Shown: positions 17,932 to 26,615 of the stretch, piece by piece
How the letters are laid out: each line of letters starts with the position of its first letter
Position numbering within the stretch: the stretch's first letter is position 1
Source of the DNA: Herbiconiux sp.
GTDB taxonomy: Bacteria > Actinomycetota > Actinomycetes > Actinomycetales > Microbacteriaceae
Direction: 5' to 3'
Length of the DNA: 64,000 bases
NCBI RefSeq assembly: GCF_023264855.1
Contig: NZ_JAHFUW010000003.1
Span: 87,030-151,029, forward strand
Translations under genes and position numbers: made by a program
The notes under the pieces: generated by a model
What the model was told of the DNA's origin: nothing
Databases searched by the model: none
What the model saw: the letters and a program-made list of their open reading frames with translations, nothing else

Positions 17932-18747
17932 ATGACCCGCACCACCACGATCGCCGCCGCAGTCCTCTCGGCAGCCGTCGCCCTCACCCTCGCCGCGTGT
18001 TCGAGCGGAAGCACCGGTGCACCGGCCACCAGCGCAGCCCCCGCCGCGACCGAGACCGCCGCCGCCCTCGAAGGCTCGATCACGGTGTTCGCCGCCGCCT
18101 CGCTGAAGAGCACCTTCACCGAGCTGGCCGACGAGTTCGAGGCCGCGAACCCGGGCGTCACCGTCGAGCTGAACTTCGCCGGCTCCTCCGACCTGGTCAC
18201 CCAGATCACCGAGGGCGCCCCGGCCGACGTGTTCGCCTCAGCCGACGAGAAGAACATGGCCAAGCTCACCGACGGCGGCCTGATCGAGGCGGATGCCCCG
18301 GTCGACTTCGCCACGAACGTGCTGACCATCGCCGTGCCGCCGGGCAACCCCGCCGGCATCGCCGCCTTCTCCGACCTCGCGAAGCCCGAGGTCAAGACGG
18401 TCATCTGCGCCGCCCAGGTGCCCTGTGGCTCGGCCACGGTCACCGTCGAAGAGGCCACCGGCGTCACCCTCACGCCCGTCTCGGAGGAGTCCTCGGTCAC
18501 CGACGTGCTCGGCAAGGTCACCAGCGGCGAAGCGGATGCCGGCCTCGTCTACGTCACCGACGTGATCGCCGCGGGCGACGCCGTCGAGGGAATCGAGTTC
18601 CCGGAGTCGGGCGAAGCGGTCAACACCTACCCGATCGCCCCGGTCACCGCGTCGGCGAACGCCGAGATCGCTCAGGCGTTCATCGACTTCGTCACCGGCA
18701 GCACCGGCCAGGGCGTGCTCTCCGCCGCCGGGTTCGGCAAGCCGTAA
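17932..18747 (+). CDS. modA: Molybdate-binding lipoprotein ModA
   Basis: 271 residues. Lipoprotein signal with lipobox ending at C23 (LTLAAC). ModA features: [44 protein letters not shown], and [23 protein letters not shown]. It captures molybdate (or tungstate) outside the membrane for ModBC. It lies between the HTH-TOBE gene and modB, all on the same strand with gaps of 2 and 8 bases. Confidence 0.95.
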   Translation: MTRTTTIAAAVLSAAVALTLAACSSGSTGAPATSAAPAATETAAALEGSITVFAAASLKSTFTELADEFEAANPGVTVELNFAGSSDLVTQITEGAPADVFASADEKNMAKLTDGGLIEADAPVDFATNVLTIAVPPGNPAGIAAFSDLAKPEVKTVICAAQVPCGSATVTVEEATGVTLTPVSEESSVTDVLGKVTSGEADAGLVYVTDVIAAGDAVEGIEFPESGEAVNTYPIAPVTASANAEIAQAFIDFVTGSTGQGVLSAAGFGKP

Positions 18748-18755
18748 TCGGGCCA

Positions 18756-19580
18756 GTGTCCTCCCGCAGCAGCGACACCTACGCCGGGGTCCCCGGCTGG
18801 GTGGTGACCCTCGCCATCATCGGCGCCGGCTTCGTGCTGCTGCCGCTGATCGCGATGGCCACGCGGGTCAACTGGGGTGAGTTCATCCCGCTGGTCACCT
18901 CCGAGTCGTCGGTCGCCGCCCTCTGGCTGAGCCTGCGCACCTCCCTGACCGCGACCGCGCTCTGCGTGCTGCTGGGTGTGCCGATGGCGGTCGTGCTGGC
19001 GCGCACCGAGTTCTGGGGGCAGAAGATCCTGCGCTCCCTCGTGCTGCTGCCGCTCGTGCTGCCCCCGGTGGTGGGGGGCATCGCGCTGCTCTACACCTTC
19101 GGGCGGCGGGGCCTGCTCGGCCAGAGCTTCGAGGCGCTCGGCATCACCATCGCCTTCTCCACCACCGCGGTGGTGCTCGCGCAGACCTTCGTGGCCCTGC
19201 CGTTCCTGGTGCTGAGCCTGGAGGGCGCGCTGCGCACGGTCGGCACGCGCTACGAGGCCGTCGGCGCCACGCTCGGCGCCCGCCCCACGACCGTGCTGCG
19301 GCGCATCACGCTGCCGCTCGTGCTGCCGGCGCTCATCTCGGGCGCGGTGCTCTCGTTCGCCCGGGCGCTCGGCGAGTTCGGGGCCACGCTCACCTTCGCC
19401 GGGTCGCTGCAGGGCGTCACCCGCACCCTGCCGCTGGAGATCTACCTGCAGCGGGAGACCGATCCGGATGCCGCGGTCGCCCTCTCGCTGGTGCTGGTCG
19501 TCGTCGCCGTGATCGTGGTGGCCATCGCCCACCAGGCCGGCGAGGCCGATGGATTCCGGTTGCGCAGGACCGCCCCGTGA
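18756..19580 (+). CDS. modB: Molybdate ABC transporter permease ModB
   Basis: 274 residues from GTG 18756. Five to six membrane helices; the first is [20 protein letters not shown]. The ModB/CysU signatures [22 protein letters not shown] and the EAA loop [19 protein letters not shown] are present, as is [14 protein letters not shown]. Forms the membrane channel for molybdate. Overlaps modC by GTGA. Confidence 0.95.
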   Translation: MSSRSSDTYAGVPGWVVTLAIIGAGFVLLPLIAMATRVNWGEFIPLVTSESSVAALWLSLRTSLTATALCVLLGVPMAVVLARTEFWGQKILRSLVLLPLVLPPVVGGIALLYTFGRRGLLGQSFEALGITIAFSTTAVVLAQTFVALPFLVLSLEGALRTVGTRYEAVGATLGARPTTVLRRITLPLVLPALISGAVLSFARALGEFGATLTFAGSLQGVTRTLPLEIYLQRETDPDAAVALSLVLVVVAVIVVAIAHQAGEADGFRLRRTAP

Positions 19581-20875
19581 CCGGCCGATCGGAGCCCGGG
19601 CCCGCACGCGGGTTCGAGTACGGAGCCGGCTCGGAGCCCGGGTCCGGGCCCGCGATCGGGCCGATGCCGGGTGCATCGCCGGGACCGGTGTTCGAGATCG
19701 AGGCCGAGGTGCGCGCCCGGGGGTTCGCCGTCTCGCTGGCGGTGCAGCCGGGCGAGACCGTGGCCGTGCTCGGCCCGAACGGTGCCGGCAAGTCGACGCT
19801 GCTCACCCTGATCGCCGGTCTGCTCAGGCCCGATGCCGGCCACGCCCGGCTCGGCGAGCGGGTGCTCTTCGACGTGGGGGCGCAGCACCGCTCCCGGTGG
19901 CTGCCGCCGCACGCCCGCGGGGTGTCGATGCTGGCGCAGGACGCCCTGCTCTTCCCGCACCTCAGCGCTCTCGACAACGTGGCGTTCGGGCCGCGCAGCC
20001 AGGGCAGCTCGCGCGCCTCGGCGAACGCCCGGGCCGCCGAGTGGCTCGAGCGGGTGGGGGCGGAGGATCTCGCCTCCCGAAAGCCCGCACAGCTCTCCGG
20101 AGGTCAGGCGCAGCGCATCGCCGTTGCTCGCGCCCTCGCCTCTGAGCCCGATCTGCTGCTGCTCGACGAGCCGATGGCCGCGCTCGACGTCTCGGTGGCG
20201 CCGGCCCTCCGCCGGATGCTGCGCGAGGTGTTGGCCGACCGCACCGCGATCATCGTGACCCACGACGTGCTCGACGCGTTCACATTGGCCGACCGCGTGC
20301 TCGTGCTGGAGGCCGGCCGCGTGGTCGAGGCCGGCCCGACGCGCGAGGTGCTCGACCGCCCGCGAACGCCGTTCGCGGCCGGTCTCGCCGCGCTGAACCT
20401 GCTCGTCGGCGTGCGCGACGGCGACGCGGTGCTCACCGACGGCGGCCACCGCATCCGCGTCTCGGGCCTCGCGGCACCGCCCACGGAATCGGCGTTGGAC
20501 CTCGGCGCGCCGCCCGAGAATCCGGCACCTGCATCGGCACCGCCGTCGGTGCCGGGAGCCCGCGTGGGCGTCTCGGTGCGACCGTCGCGGGTGAGTGTCG
20601 AGCTGCCGGATGGATCACCGGCATCCGGTTCCACCCCCGGTTCTGTCACCGCTCTGCACCCGCACTCCCACCCCGCCGCCACGTCCGATCCCACGCGGAA
20701 CGTGCTTCGGGCGACCATCACCGACCTCGAGCCGCGCGGCGACCTCGTGCGCGTGCGCTCGGCCGAGATCGCCGCCGACGTCGAGCCCGGCCTCGTGGCC
20801 GACCTCGACCTGGCTCCCGGTCGCGAGGTCGTGTTCTCGTTCCCCGCCGACGCGGCCCTCGCCTACCCCCTCTGA
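19577..20875 (+). CDS. modC: Molybdate ABC transporter ATPase ModC
   Basis: 432 residues from GTG 19577, coupled to modB. Walker A GPNGAGKS at 66-73, signature LSGGQAQR, Walker [15 protein letters not shown]-terminal TOBE-like domain is interrupted by a low-complexity Pro/Ser/His stretch of about 60 residues. The first ~37 residues are also low complexity (Ser-Glu-Pro-Gly repeats) and unlike other ModC proteins, which usually start near VFEIEAEV; a GTG close to that point is an alternative start. Supplies energy for molybdate import. Confidence 0.93.
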   Translation: MTGRSEPGPARGFEYGAGSEPGSGPAIGPMPGASPGPVFEIEAEVRARGFAVSLAVQPGETVAVLGPNGAGKSTLLTLIAGLLRPDAGHARLGERVLFDVGAQHRSRWLPPHARGVSMLAQDALLFPHLSALDNVAFGPRSQGSSRASANARAAEWLERVGAEDLASRKPAQLSGGQAQRIAVARALASEPDLLLLDEPMAALDVSVAPALRRMLREVLADRTAIIVTHDVLDAFTLADRVLVLEAGRVVEAGPTREVLDRPRTPFAAGLAALNLLVGVRDGDAVLTDGGHRIRVSGLAAPPTESALDLGAPPENPAPASAPPSVPGARVGVSVRPSRVSVELPDGSPASGSTPGSVTALHPHSHPAATSDPTRNVLRATITDLEPRGDLVRVRSAEIAADVEPGLVADLDLAPGREVVFSFPADAALAYPL

Positions 20876-20899
20876 CGCGGCCGGTGCGCCGAGGTGCGG

Positions 20900-20972
20900 G
20901 TTCACTCGAGCGAGTTCCAGGCCGACCTCGCGCACTATGGCAGAGTTTCGCCTGAAACTCGCTGGAGTGAAC
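20900..20972. repeat. 73-bp interspersed palindromic element, copy A
   Basis: Imperfect inverted repeat: 23-base arms (20900-20922 and 20950-20972, 21/23 paired) around a 27-base asymmetric core that contains ACCTCGCGCACTATGG. The right arm ends CTCGCTGGAGTGAAC. Two more elements of exactly the same length are at 31514-31586 (core inverted) and 63731-63803. It lies downstream of modC and upstream of tRNA-Cys. No run of T follows, so it is not a typical intrinsic terminator. It looks like a non-coding mobile or REP/MITE-like repeat family. Confidence 0.8.
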
Positions 20973-21115
20973 GCCGCTCAGCGGCGCAGCGCCTTGCGGG
21001 CCAGCGCGTCGCCGACCGTCGTGTCGCCATCCACCGCGTAACAAGCCGGAACAGGGTGACCTCGGGTGACATGTTCGACTCGTGTCGAGCGCGATTCGTG
21101 CAGAGTGGACTGCAT

Positions 21116-21186
21116 CGCGGCGTGCCCGAGTGGTCAGGGAGCGGACTGCAAATCCGTCTACACCGGTTCGAATCCGGTCGCCGCGT
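21116..21186 (+). tRNA. tRNA-Cys (GCA anticodon)
   Basis: 71-nt cloverleaf: acceptor CGCGGCG/CGCCGCG, D-arm CCC...GGG, anticodon stem GCGGA/TCCGT with loop CTGCAAA (anticodon GCA), T-arm ACCGG-TTCGAAT-CCGGT, discriminator T as required for tRNA-Cys. No CCA is encoded. Confidence 0.95.
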
Positions 21187-21215
21187 CTCTTGGAGGCTTA
21201 CGCCTCCGCCCCGAC

Positions 21216-21809
21216 TCAGACGGGCGGCTCGGGGTCGTACTGGATGCCGCGGCGGGTTTCGAGCGCGCGCTCGCGGCCTGCGAGGCGGTCGACCAGGTGC
21301 AGGGCCATGTCGATGCCGGCCGAGACGCCCGACGAGGTGATGAGGTCGCCATCGTCGACGTAGCGGTCGTCGGGGCGCACCCGGATGCTCGGGTCGAGCT
21401 CGGCCAGCAGGTCGAGCGAGCCCCAGTGCGTGGTGGCGGGGCGGCCGGCCAGCACGCCGGCGGCGGCGTAGACGAGCGATCCGGTGCAGACGCTGGTGAG
21501 CAGCGGCACGGTCGCGCGCTGGCCGCGCACCCACTCGAGCTCGGCCGGGTCATTCAGCCGCGGCCGGGTGCCCTGCCCGCCCGGGTAGAGCAGCACCTCG
21601 AGCGGGGGTGCCTCGGCGACGGTGGTATCGGGCAGCAGCCGCAAGCCCTTGGCGGCGCGCACCGGGTCGAGGGTCTCGGCCAGCATCCGCACCTCGTAGC
21701 CGTCTTCGGGATGCGCCAGGGTCCAGTAGGAGAGCACCTCCCAGGGCCCGACGGCGTCGAGCTCCTCCACACCGTCGAAGAGCAGAATGCCGATGGTCTT
21801 GACTGTCAT
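21216..21809 (-). CDS. DJ-1/PfpI-family protein (isonitrile hydratase-like)
   Basis: 197 residues from ATG 21809 with GTGGAGG upstream. DJ-1/PfpI (GATase1-like) fold: ILLFDGVEELDAVGPWEVL near the N-terminus and the nucleophile elbow with C108 in TSVCTGSLVYAAAG, the arrangement of InhA-type isonitrile hydratases and of the ligand domain of GATase1-HTH regulators. No HTH domain is present here. The substrate is unknown. It is convergent with tRNA-Cys and ends 29 bases from it. Confidence 0.88.
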   Translation of the reverse strand: MTVKTIGILLFDGVEELDAVGPWEVLSYWTLAHPEDGYEVRMLAETLDPVRAAKGLRLLPDTTVAEAPPLEVLLYPGGQGTRPRLNDPAELEWVRGQRATVPLLTSVCTGSLVYAAAGVLAGRPATTHWGSLDLLAELDPSIRVRPDDRYVDDGDLITSSGVSAGIDMALHLVDRLAGRERALETRRGIQYDPEPPV

Positions 21810-21912
21810 GCCTCCACGGTACGGGCCCACCGCCCGTGGGCGCGCCCGTTTTTGGAATGGCCGGGCGGATAGGCTACTGTAGATCTTCGGCCCGGGCTTC
21901 GGTTCTGGCCAG

Positions 21913-21984
21913 TGGGGTATGGTGTAATTGGCAACACGGCTGATTCTGGTTCAGTTGTTCTTGGTTCGAGTCCAGGTACCCCAG
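21913..21984 (+). tRNA. tRNA-Gln (CTG anticodon)
   Basis: 72-nt cloverleaf: acceptor TGGGGTA/TACCCCA, D-arm GTGT...ACAC, anticodon stem GCTGA/TCAGT with loop TTCTGGT (anticodon CTG), T-arm with TTCGAGT loop, discriminator G. CCA is not encoded. Followed directly by a terminator. Confidence 0.95.
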
Positions 21985-21992
21985 CAAGATCC

Positions 21993-22017
21993 GGCTCCTC
22001 TCCGAGGGGCCTTTTTT
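21993..22017 (+). terminator. Intrinsic terminator after tRNA-Gln
   Basis: Stem GGCTCCTC / GAGGGGCC (one G-T pair) with loop TCC, followed by TTTTTT. It is the clearest rho-independent terminator in the window and ends the tRNA-Gln transcript nine bases past the tRNA. Confidence 0.92.
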
Positions 22018-22056
22018 GTTGCCCGGCGCCGGCGTGGTGTCGCGGCGCGAATCCGC

Positions 22057-22062
22057 TAGCGT
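22057..22062 (+). promoter_or_regulatory. -10 box of a leaderless promoter for the alcohol dehydrogenase
   Basis: TAGCGT ends six bases before ATG 22069, in the context TAGCGTCGGAGCATG. Nearly the same string (TAGCGTCGGCGCATG) precedes the gene at 63907. No ribosome-binding site is present. Confidence 0.5.
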
Positions 22063-22068
22063 CGGAGC

Positions 22069-23142
22069 ATGCGTGCGATCAGGTTCGACCGGTTCGGGGA
22101 GCGGCCCGTGCTCCAGGAGGTGCCGGATCCGCGGCCGAGTACCCGAGGCGTGGTGCTGCGAGTGGAGGCCTCGGGGCTCTGCCGCAGCGACGTGCACGGG
22201 TGGCTGGGGCACGACGACGGGATCGCCCTGCCGCACGTGCCCGGGCACGAGGTGGTGGGCGTCATCGACGAGGTGGGGCCGGAGGTCGAGCGCTTCCGGG
22301 TGGGGCAGCGGGTCACCACGCCGTTCGTGTGCGCCTGCGGGCGCTGCGCGGAGTGCGCCTCCGGCAACGGGCAGGTGTGCCGCAACCAGACCCAGCCGGG
22401 GTTCACGCACTGGGGTTCGTTCGCCGAGCGGGTGGCGTTGCACGACGCCGATGTGAACCTGATCGAGGTGCCCACCGGGCTCGACGCCGGCGCGGCCGCC
22501 CTGCTCGGCTGCCGGTTCGCCACCGCCTACCGGGGCCTCATCCACCAGGCGGAGCTCGCCCGCGACGAGAGCCTGGTGGTGGTCGGATGCGGCGGCGTCG
22601 GCCTCAGTGCGGTGATGATCGGCGTCGCCGTGGGTGCTCGGGTGATCGCGGTGGATGTCGACCCGGTCGCGCTCGAGCGGGCTCTGAGCCTGGGCGCGAG
22701 CGGCGTCGTGAACAGCGCGGGCCGGCCCGACGACGAGGTCGTGGACGAGATCCGCCGGCTGGCCCGCGGCGGCCGCGCCGGCGCCGGCCACGGCGCAGAC
22801 GGCGCCGACGTGTCGGTCGAGGCTCTCGGGCGGGAGTCGACCGTGCGCACCGCCATCCGTTCGCTGGGGGCTCGCGGACGCCACGTGCAGATCGGGCTGT
22901 TCGCCGACGACCCCCGCGTGCCGCTCGGCGAGGTGATCGCCCGCGAGCTGCAGCTGTTCGGCAGCCACGGCATGCCCGCCCCGGCCTACGCGGGACTGCT
23001 CGAGCTGGTGCTCACGGGCGCTCTGAAGCCCGAGCTGCTCATCTCGCGCCGCATCGGCCTCGCCGAGGTTCCGGATGCGCTGGTCGCCATGGCCTCGGGC
23101 GCACCGGCCGCGGGCGTGACGATGATCGACGTCTCCCGCTGA
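22069..23142 (+). CDS. Zinc-dependent alcohol dehydrogenase (MDR family)
   Basis: 357 residues. Catalytic zinc site residues in GLCRSDVHG and PGHEVVG (GHE), and a complete structural zinc motif CGRCAECASGNGQVC. The nucleotide-binding motif is VVGCGGVGLSAV, followed by VIAVDVD, which suggests NAD(H) preference. Oxidises an alcohol or reduces an aldehyde; the substrate is unknown. A stand-alone gene following the tRNA-Gln terminator, convergent with the fructokinase gene. Confidence 0.9.
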   Translation: MRAIRFDRFGERPVLQEVPDPRPSTRGVVLRVEASGLCRSDVHGWLGHDDGIALPHVPGHEVVGVIDEVGPEVERFRVGQRVTTPFVCACGRCAECASGNGQVCRNQTQPGFTHWGSFAERVALHDADVNLIEVPTGLDAGAAALLGCRFATAYRGLIHQAELARDESLVVVGCGGVGLSAVMIGVAVGARVIAVDVDPVALERALSLGASGVVNSAGRPDDEVVDEIRRLARGGRAGAGHGADGADVSVEALGRESTVRTAIRSLGARGRHVQIGLFADDPRVPLGEVIARELQLFGSHGMPAPAYAGLLELVLTGALKPELLISRRIGLAEVPDALVAMASGAPAAGVTMIDVSR

Positions 23143-23176
23143 GGACCCGGAGTTGGCACCGGAGTCGGACGCTCGA

Positions 23177-24082
23177 TCACAGCGCGGAATCGGGGATGCC
23201 GGCTCCCACGCGGCTCACCACGATCCCGGCGATGCGGGCCGCTTCGGCCCCGATCGCCTCGAGGTCGTCGCGCTCGAGCCGCGCCACCCGCCCGCGCGTG
23301 ACACCGCGCTTCAGCAGCTCGGCGATCAGCACGGCCATGAACGAGTCGCCGGCACCGATGGTGTCGGCCACCTCGACCTCGGCGGCCGCGATGTCGACGC
23401 TCAGCGCGGGTGTGCGAAGCGTCGACCCCTCGGCACCCCGGGTCAGCACCACCAGGCCCGGCCCCATCGCGAGCAGACGGTCGAGCGTCGATCCGGGATC
23501 GCCGTCGTGCGGGTAGAGCCACGCGGCATCCGCGTCGCTCAGCTTCACCACGTCGGACTGGCGGGCGAGGGCCTCGAAACGACCGAGCGCGGCAGCATGA
23601 TCGGGCAGCAGGGCCGGCCGGATGTTCGGATCGAAGCTGCGCACGGTGCCGGCCTCCGCGACCCACCGCAGCAGAGCGTCGACCGCTCGGGAGCCGGGTG
23701 CGAGGAAAGCCCCGATCGATCCGACGTGCAGCGCCTGCCACGGGCGCTCCGGCACAGCGGAGACCTGCGGCTCCCAGCGCAGCTCGAACACGTACTCGGC
23801 CGAACCGGTGCGGTCCAGGCGCGGGTGCGCCAGGGAGGACACGCCACGCGGCTCGGCCAGCACGGTGACGCCCGCCGCCTCGAGCCGCCGCCGCAGGAGG
23901 GCGCCGTCGGCGTCGGTGCCCAGATCGGTGAGGAACGACACCGAGGCGCCGGGGACGAGCCGGGCCAGTGCGGTGGCGATGTTCAGCGACGCCGCGCCGG
24001 CGGTGCGGCTTGCGATACCCGCCGCGCCGTGCACCACGTCGATCAGCGATTCGCCCACCACAAGGGCCTGCGCGGTGCTCAT
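23177..24082 (-). CDS. PfkB-family sugar kinase, probable fructokinase
   Basis: 301 residues. PfkB signature near the C-terminus: DTIGAGDSFMAVLIAEL, with the catalytic Asp in GAGD. The N-terminus VVGESLIDVVHG and the following AASLNIATALARL fit fructokinase-like members. It is the last gene of the fructan/sucrose operon, coupled to the GH32 gene by an ATGA overlap, so fructose released by the GH32 enzymes is its most likely substrate. The product would be fructose 6-phosphate. Confidence 0.9.
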   Translation of the reverse strand: MSTAQALVVGESLIDVVHGAAGIASRTAGAASLNIATALARLVPGASVSFLTDLGTDADGALLRRRLEAAGVTVLAEPRGVSSLAHPRLDRTGSAEYVFELRWEPQVSAVPERPWQALHVGSIGAFLAPGSRAVDALLRWVAEAGTVRSFDPNIRPALLPDHAAALGRFEALARQSDVVKLSDADAAWLYPHDGDPGSTLDRLLAMGPGLVVLTRGAEGSTLRTPALSVDIAAAEVEVADTIGAGDSFMAVLIAELLKRGVTRGRVARLERDDLEAIGAEAARIAGIVVSRVGAGIPDSAL

Positions 24083-25590
24083 GCTCCGGCCTCCTGCCGC
24101 GCTGCCACCGGTATCGGTGTCGCAGTCACTCGTCCGCTGCCGCCGTCGGTCGCGACGACGACCGCGGCGGATCCGGATGCCGCGAACACCAGATCCGTGA
24201 ACACCACCGTTCCGCCGCCCGCGACGATCTCGACCACGCACCCGTCGACGACGACGAGCAGGCGCAGGCGGCCGTCGTCGAGTGCGACGGCGGCCCGGCC
24301 CACAGCGGCGAAACCGGGGTGCACGGAGGGGGAGGGGTCCGCGCGCTCCACCGACAGCTCCCCGCTCGCCTTCGCGTAGCGAACTCGGATGCTCCCGAGC
24401 AGATCGATCTCGAGGCCCGCCCCCGGCGCCGGATCCCAGTCGACCTCCAGCACGACGTAACGCCCCGCATCGAGGCGCACGGGCGTGCCCGGCGCGAGCA
24501 GCACGTCGCGACCATCCGCGCCGCCGGCCGTCAGAGCGCGGCTCTCGGGCGGGAGCGATCGGCGCAGGACGAGCCCGTCCGCGGTCCGCGTCAGGCCCAG
24601 CTCCCACGGCAGCGACATCGCTCCTCGCCACGGCGCCGTCGGTGTGCGCGCGGCGTACTGCCAGTTGCCGGCCCAGGCCAGCGCGATCCGGCGGTCGGCG
24701 GGAGCGTCGTGGAACGTGACGGCGGCGTAGAAGTCGCGCCCGTGATCCAGCGTCGGCCAGGCCTCCGCGTCATCCGGAACGAAACGATGGCCGTCGAAGT
24801 CGCCGATCAGGTACGTCATCGAGGAGTCGACCGCGTCGCCGGCCTCGTCGAGCCGATTGGTGCTGAGCAGCATCACCCACGTCTCCCGACCGGGTTCGCC
24901 GTCGATCGGGAGCGGAAAGAGGTCGGGGCATTCCCACACCACCCCTTCCGGTCCGAGCGGGCCGACGGCCGATTCGAAGACCCAGCTGCGTAGGTCGGGG
25001 GAGCTGTAGACGAGCACCTGCCGGTCGACGGCTTCGACGGCCACCATGATCCACAGGGTCTCGCCGTCGCCCCCTGCCGGCGTGTACGCGAACACCTTCG
25101 GGTCGCGGAACTCGCGCGAACCCCGGTCGAGAACCGGGTTCCCGGCGTACTTCTGCCAGACGTCCCCGCCGTCGTGGCTGAAGGCGAGCGCCTGCGCCTG
25201 CGTGCCGCCCGCGTCGACGCTCGTGTACACCGCGACCAGCAGTGGGGGAGCATCCGGGGCCGGTGACGGAGCACCCAACCCCGAGCTGTTCTGCCGGTCG
25301 ATCACGACCGACCCCGAGTAGATCTGCTCGTCGGGCGCACAGGGAATGGCCACCGGCAGCTCCCGCCAGTGCAGCAGGTCGCGGCTGGTCGCGTGCCCCC
25401 AGCTCATGTTGCCCCAGTCGTGCCCCAGCGGGTTGTGCTGAAAGAAGAGGTGGTACACGCCGTCGAGGTGCACGAGCCCGTTCGGGTCGTTCATCCAGTC
25501 GCGGGCAGGGCTGAAGTGCACGCGGGGCCGGTGGATGCCGGCCGCGTGCGGATGCTCGGTGCTCAGGAGTCGGCCCTCAGATCGATTCAC
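24079..25590 (-). CDS. GH32 beta-fructosidase (sucrase/levanase type), cytosolic
   Basis: 503 residues from GTG 25590, which overlaps the LacI gene by 14 bases; no other start precedes the first catalytic motif plausibly. GH32 catalytic residues are intact: nucleophile D35 in WMNDPNG, transition-state Asp D163 in FRDPK, acid/base E220 in WECPD. The beta-sandwich C-domain follows from about residue 350. No signal peptide, so it should act on imported sucrose or short fructo-oligosaccharides in the cytosol. Upstream of the fructokinase by ATGA overlap. Confidence 0.93.
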   Translation of the reverse strand: MNRSEGRLLSTEHPHAAGIHRPRVHFSPARDWMNDPNGLVHLDGVYHLFFQHNPLGHDWGNMSWGHATSRDLLHWRELPVAIPCAPDEQIYSGSVVIDRQNSSGLGAPSPAPDAPPLLVAVYTSVDAGGTQAQALAFSHDGGDVWQKYAGNPVLDRGSREFRDPKVFAYTPAGGDGETLWIMVAVEAVDRQVLVYSSPDLRSWVFESAVGPLGPEGVVWECPDLFPLPIDGEPGRETWVMLLSTNRLDEAGDAVDSSMTYLIGDFDGHRFVPDDAEAWPTLDHGRDFYAAVTFHDAPADRRIALAWAGNWQYAARTPTAPWRGAMSLPWELGLTRTADGLVLRRSLPPESRALTAGGADGRDVLLAPGTPVRLDAGRYVVLEVDWDPAPGAGLEIDLLGSIRVRYAKASGELSVERADPSPSVHPGFAAVGRAAVALDDGRLRLLVVVDGCVVEIVAGGGTVVFTDLVFAASGSAAVVVATDGGSGRVTATPIPVAARQEAGA

Positions 25591-26608
25591 GGGGAACAGG
25601 TGGGCAGGAGATGTGCAGGGGCTTGGTGGCGGGAGCCGCCTCCAGGCCGAGCAGCACACGCACCCCAGCGGCGCCGAGCTCGTAGTGCGGCAGCGCCACC
25701 GTCGACAGCGGCGGCCTCAGGTGGGCCGCGATCACCTCCTGGTTGTCGAAGCCCACCACCGCGATGTCGCCGGGGATCGAGAGCCCGCGCTCGCGGAGGC
25801 CGTCGTAGAGTCCCATCGCCACGCGGTCGTTGTGACAGAACACGGCCGTGGTCCGCAGCGCGAGCAGAGCATCCGTCGCGGCGTACCCGCCCTGCTGCTC
25901 GGGCTGCGCCGACAGCACGAGCGACTCGTCGAACTCGAGCCCGGCCTCCCCGAGCGCCCGGCGGTACCCCGCGAGCCGGCCCGAGCGCGCGGGCGAGGGG
26001 GTGGTGGTGTTGACGAAGGCGATGCGGCTGTGACCGGCGTCGAGCAGCATCCGAGTGGCGGCGTAGCCTCCCGCCACCTCGTCGGGCACCACGGCCGGCG
26101 CGGGCATCCCGGGGTCGAAGCAGTCGACGAGCACGTACTCGGTCTCCTGCAGAGCCACGGGCGCGGTGACCGCCCGGTGGTACCAGGTCGAGTACAGGAT
26201 GCCGCGCACCTTGTGCTCGAGCATCATCGAGATCGCCGCCTCCTCGGCCGCCGCATCGCCCTCGGTGTTGGCCACCAAGAGCACGAAGCCGTGCTTCCAC
26301 GCCTCGTCCTGCGCACCGTGGATGATCTGGCCGGCGAACGGGGTGGTGGCGATCGCATCCGCCACCAGCCCGATGAAGTTCGAGCTGCCGCTGGAGAGCG
26401 TCTTGGCCAGGGCGTTCGGGCGGTAGCCGAGCTGCTGCACGGCCGCGAGCACCCGCTCGCGCGCCTCCGGCCCGATCCGCGCCCCCCGTTTGTCGTTCAG
26501 CACGTAGGAGACCGTGGCGATGGAGACGCCGGCCGCTTCGGCGACCTCGCGCATGGTGACGGGGTGGCCGGCGCGTTCGCTGCTCATGGGGTCACTCGAT
26601 TCGGGCAC
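25577..26608 (-). CDS. LacI-family repressor of the fructan operon
   Basis: 343 residues from GTG 26608 (ATG 26587 is an alternative). LacI headpiece: TMREVAEAAGVSIATVSYVLND, hinge RPNALAKTL, then a periplasmic-binding-protein-like sugar domain. It sits inside the operon between the second permease gene and the GH32 gene, which would make control autoregulatory. The two inverted GGTTAAYCGCTTGA boxes at 31410-31467 in the operon promoter are its likely operators, and a fructose-containing sugar its likely inducer. Confidence 0.9.
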   Translation of the reverse strand: MPESSDPMSSERAGHPVTMREVAEAAGVSIATVSYVLNDKRGARIGPEARERVLAAVQQLGYRPNALAKTLSSGSSNFIGLVADAIATTPFAGQIIHGAQDEAWKHGFVLLVANTEGDAAAEEAAISMMLEHKVRGILYSTWYHRAVTAPVALQETEYVLVDCFDPGMPAPAVVPDEVAGGYAATRMLLDAGHSRIAFVNTTTPSPARSGRLAGYRRALGEAGLEFDESLVLSAQPEQQGGYAATDALLALRTTAVFCHNDRVAMGLYDGLRERGLSIPGDIAVVGFDNQEVIAAHLRPPLSTVALPHYELGAAGVRVLLGLEAAPATKPLHISCPPVPRESI

Positions 26609-26615
26609 ATGACGA

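Noticed and set aside
20900..20972. Copy A of the 73-bp element as the intrinsic terminator of modC
   Set aside because: No T-run follows, the loop is 27 bases and conserved in sequence, and copy C lies upstream of two divergent genes. A repeat family explains it better.
21116..21984. tRNA-Cys and tRNA-Gln 3' ends as integration (att) sites
   Set aside because: No integrase gene, no foreign-looking composition, and no direct repeat of either tRNA 3' end was noticed nearby.
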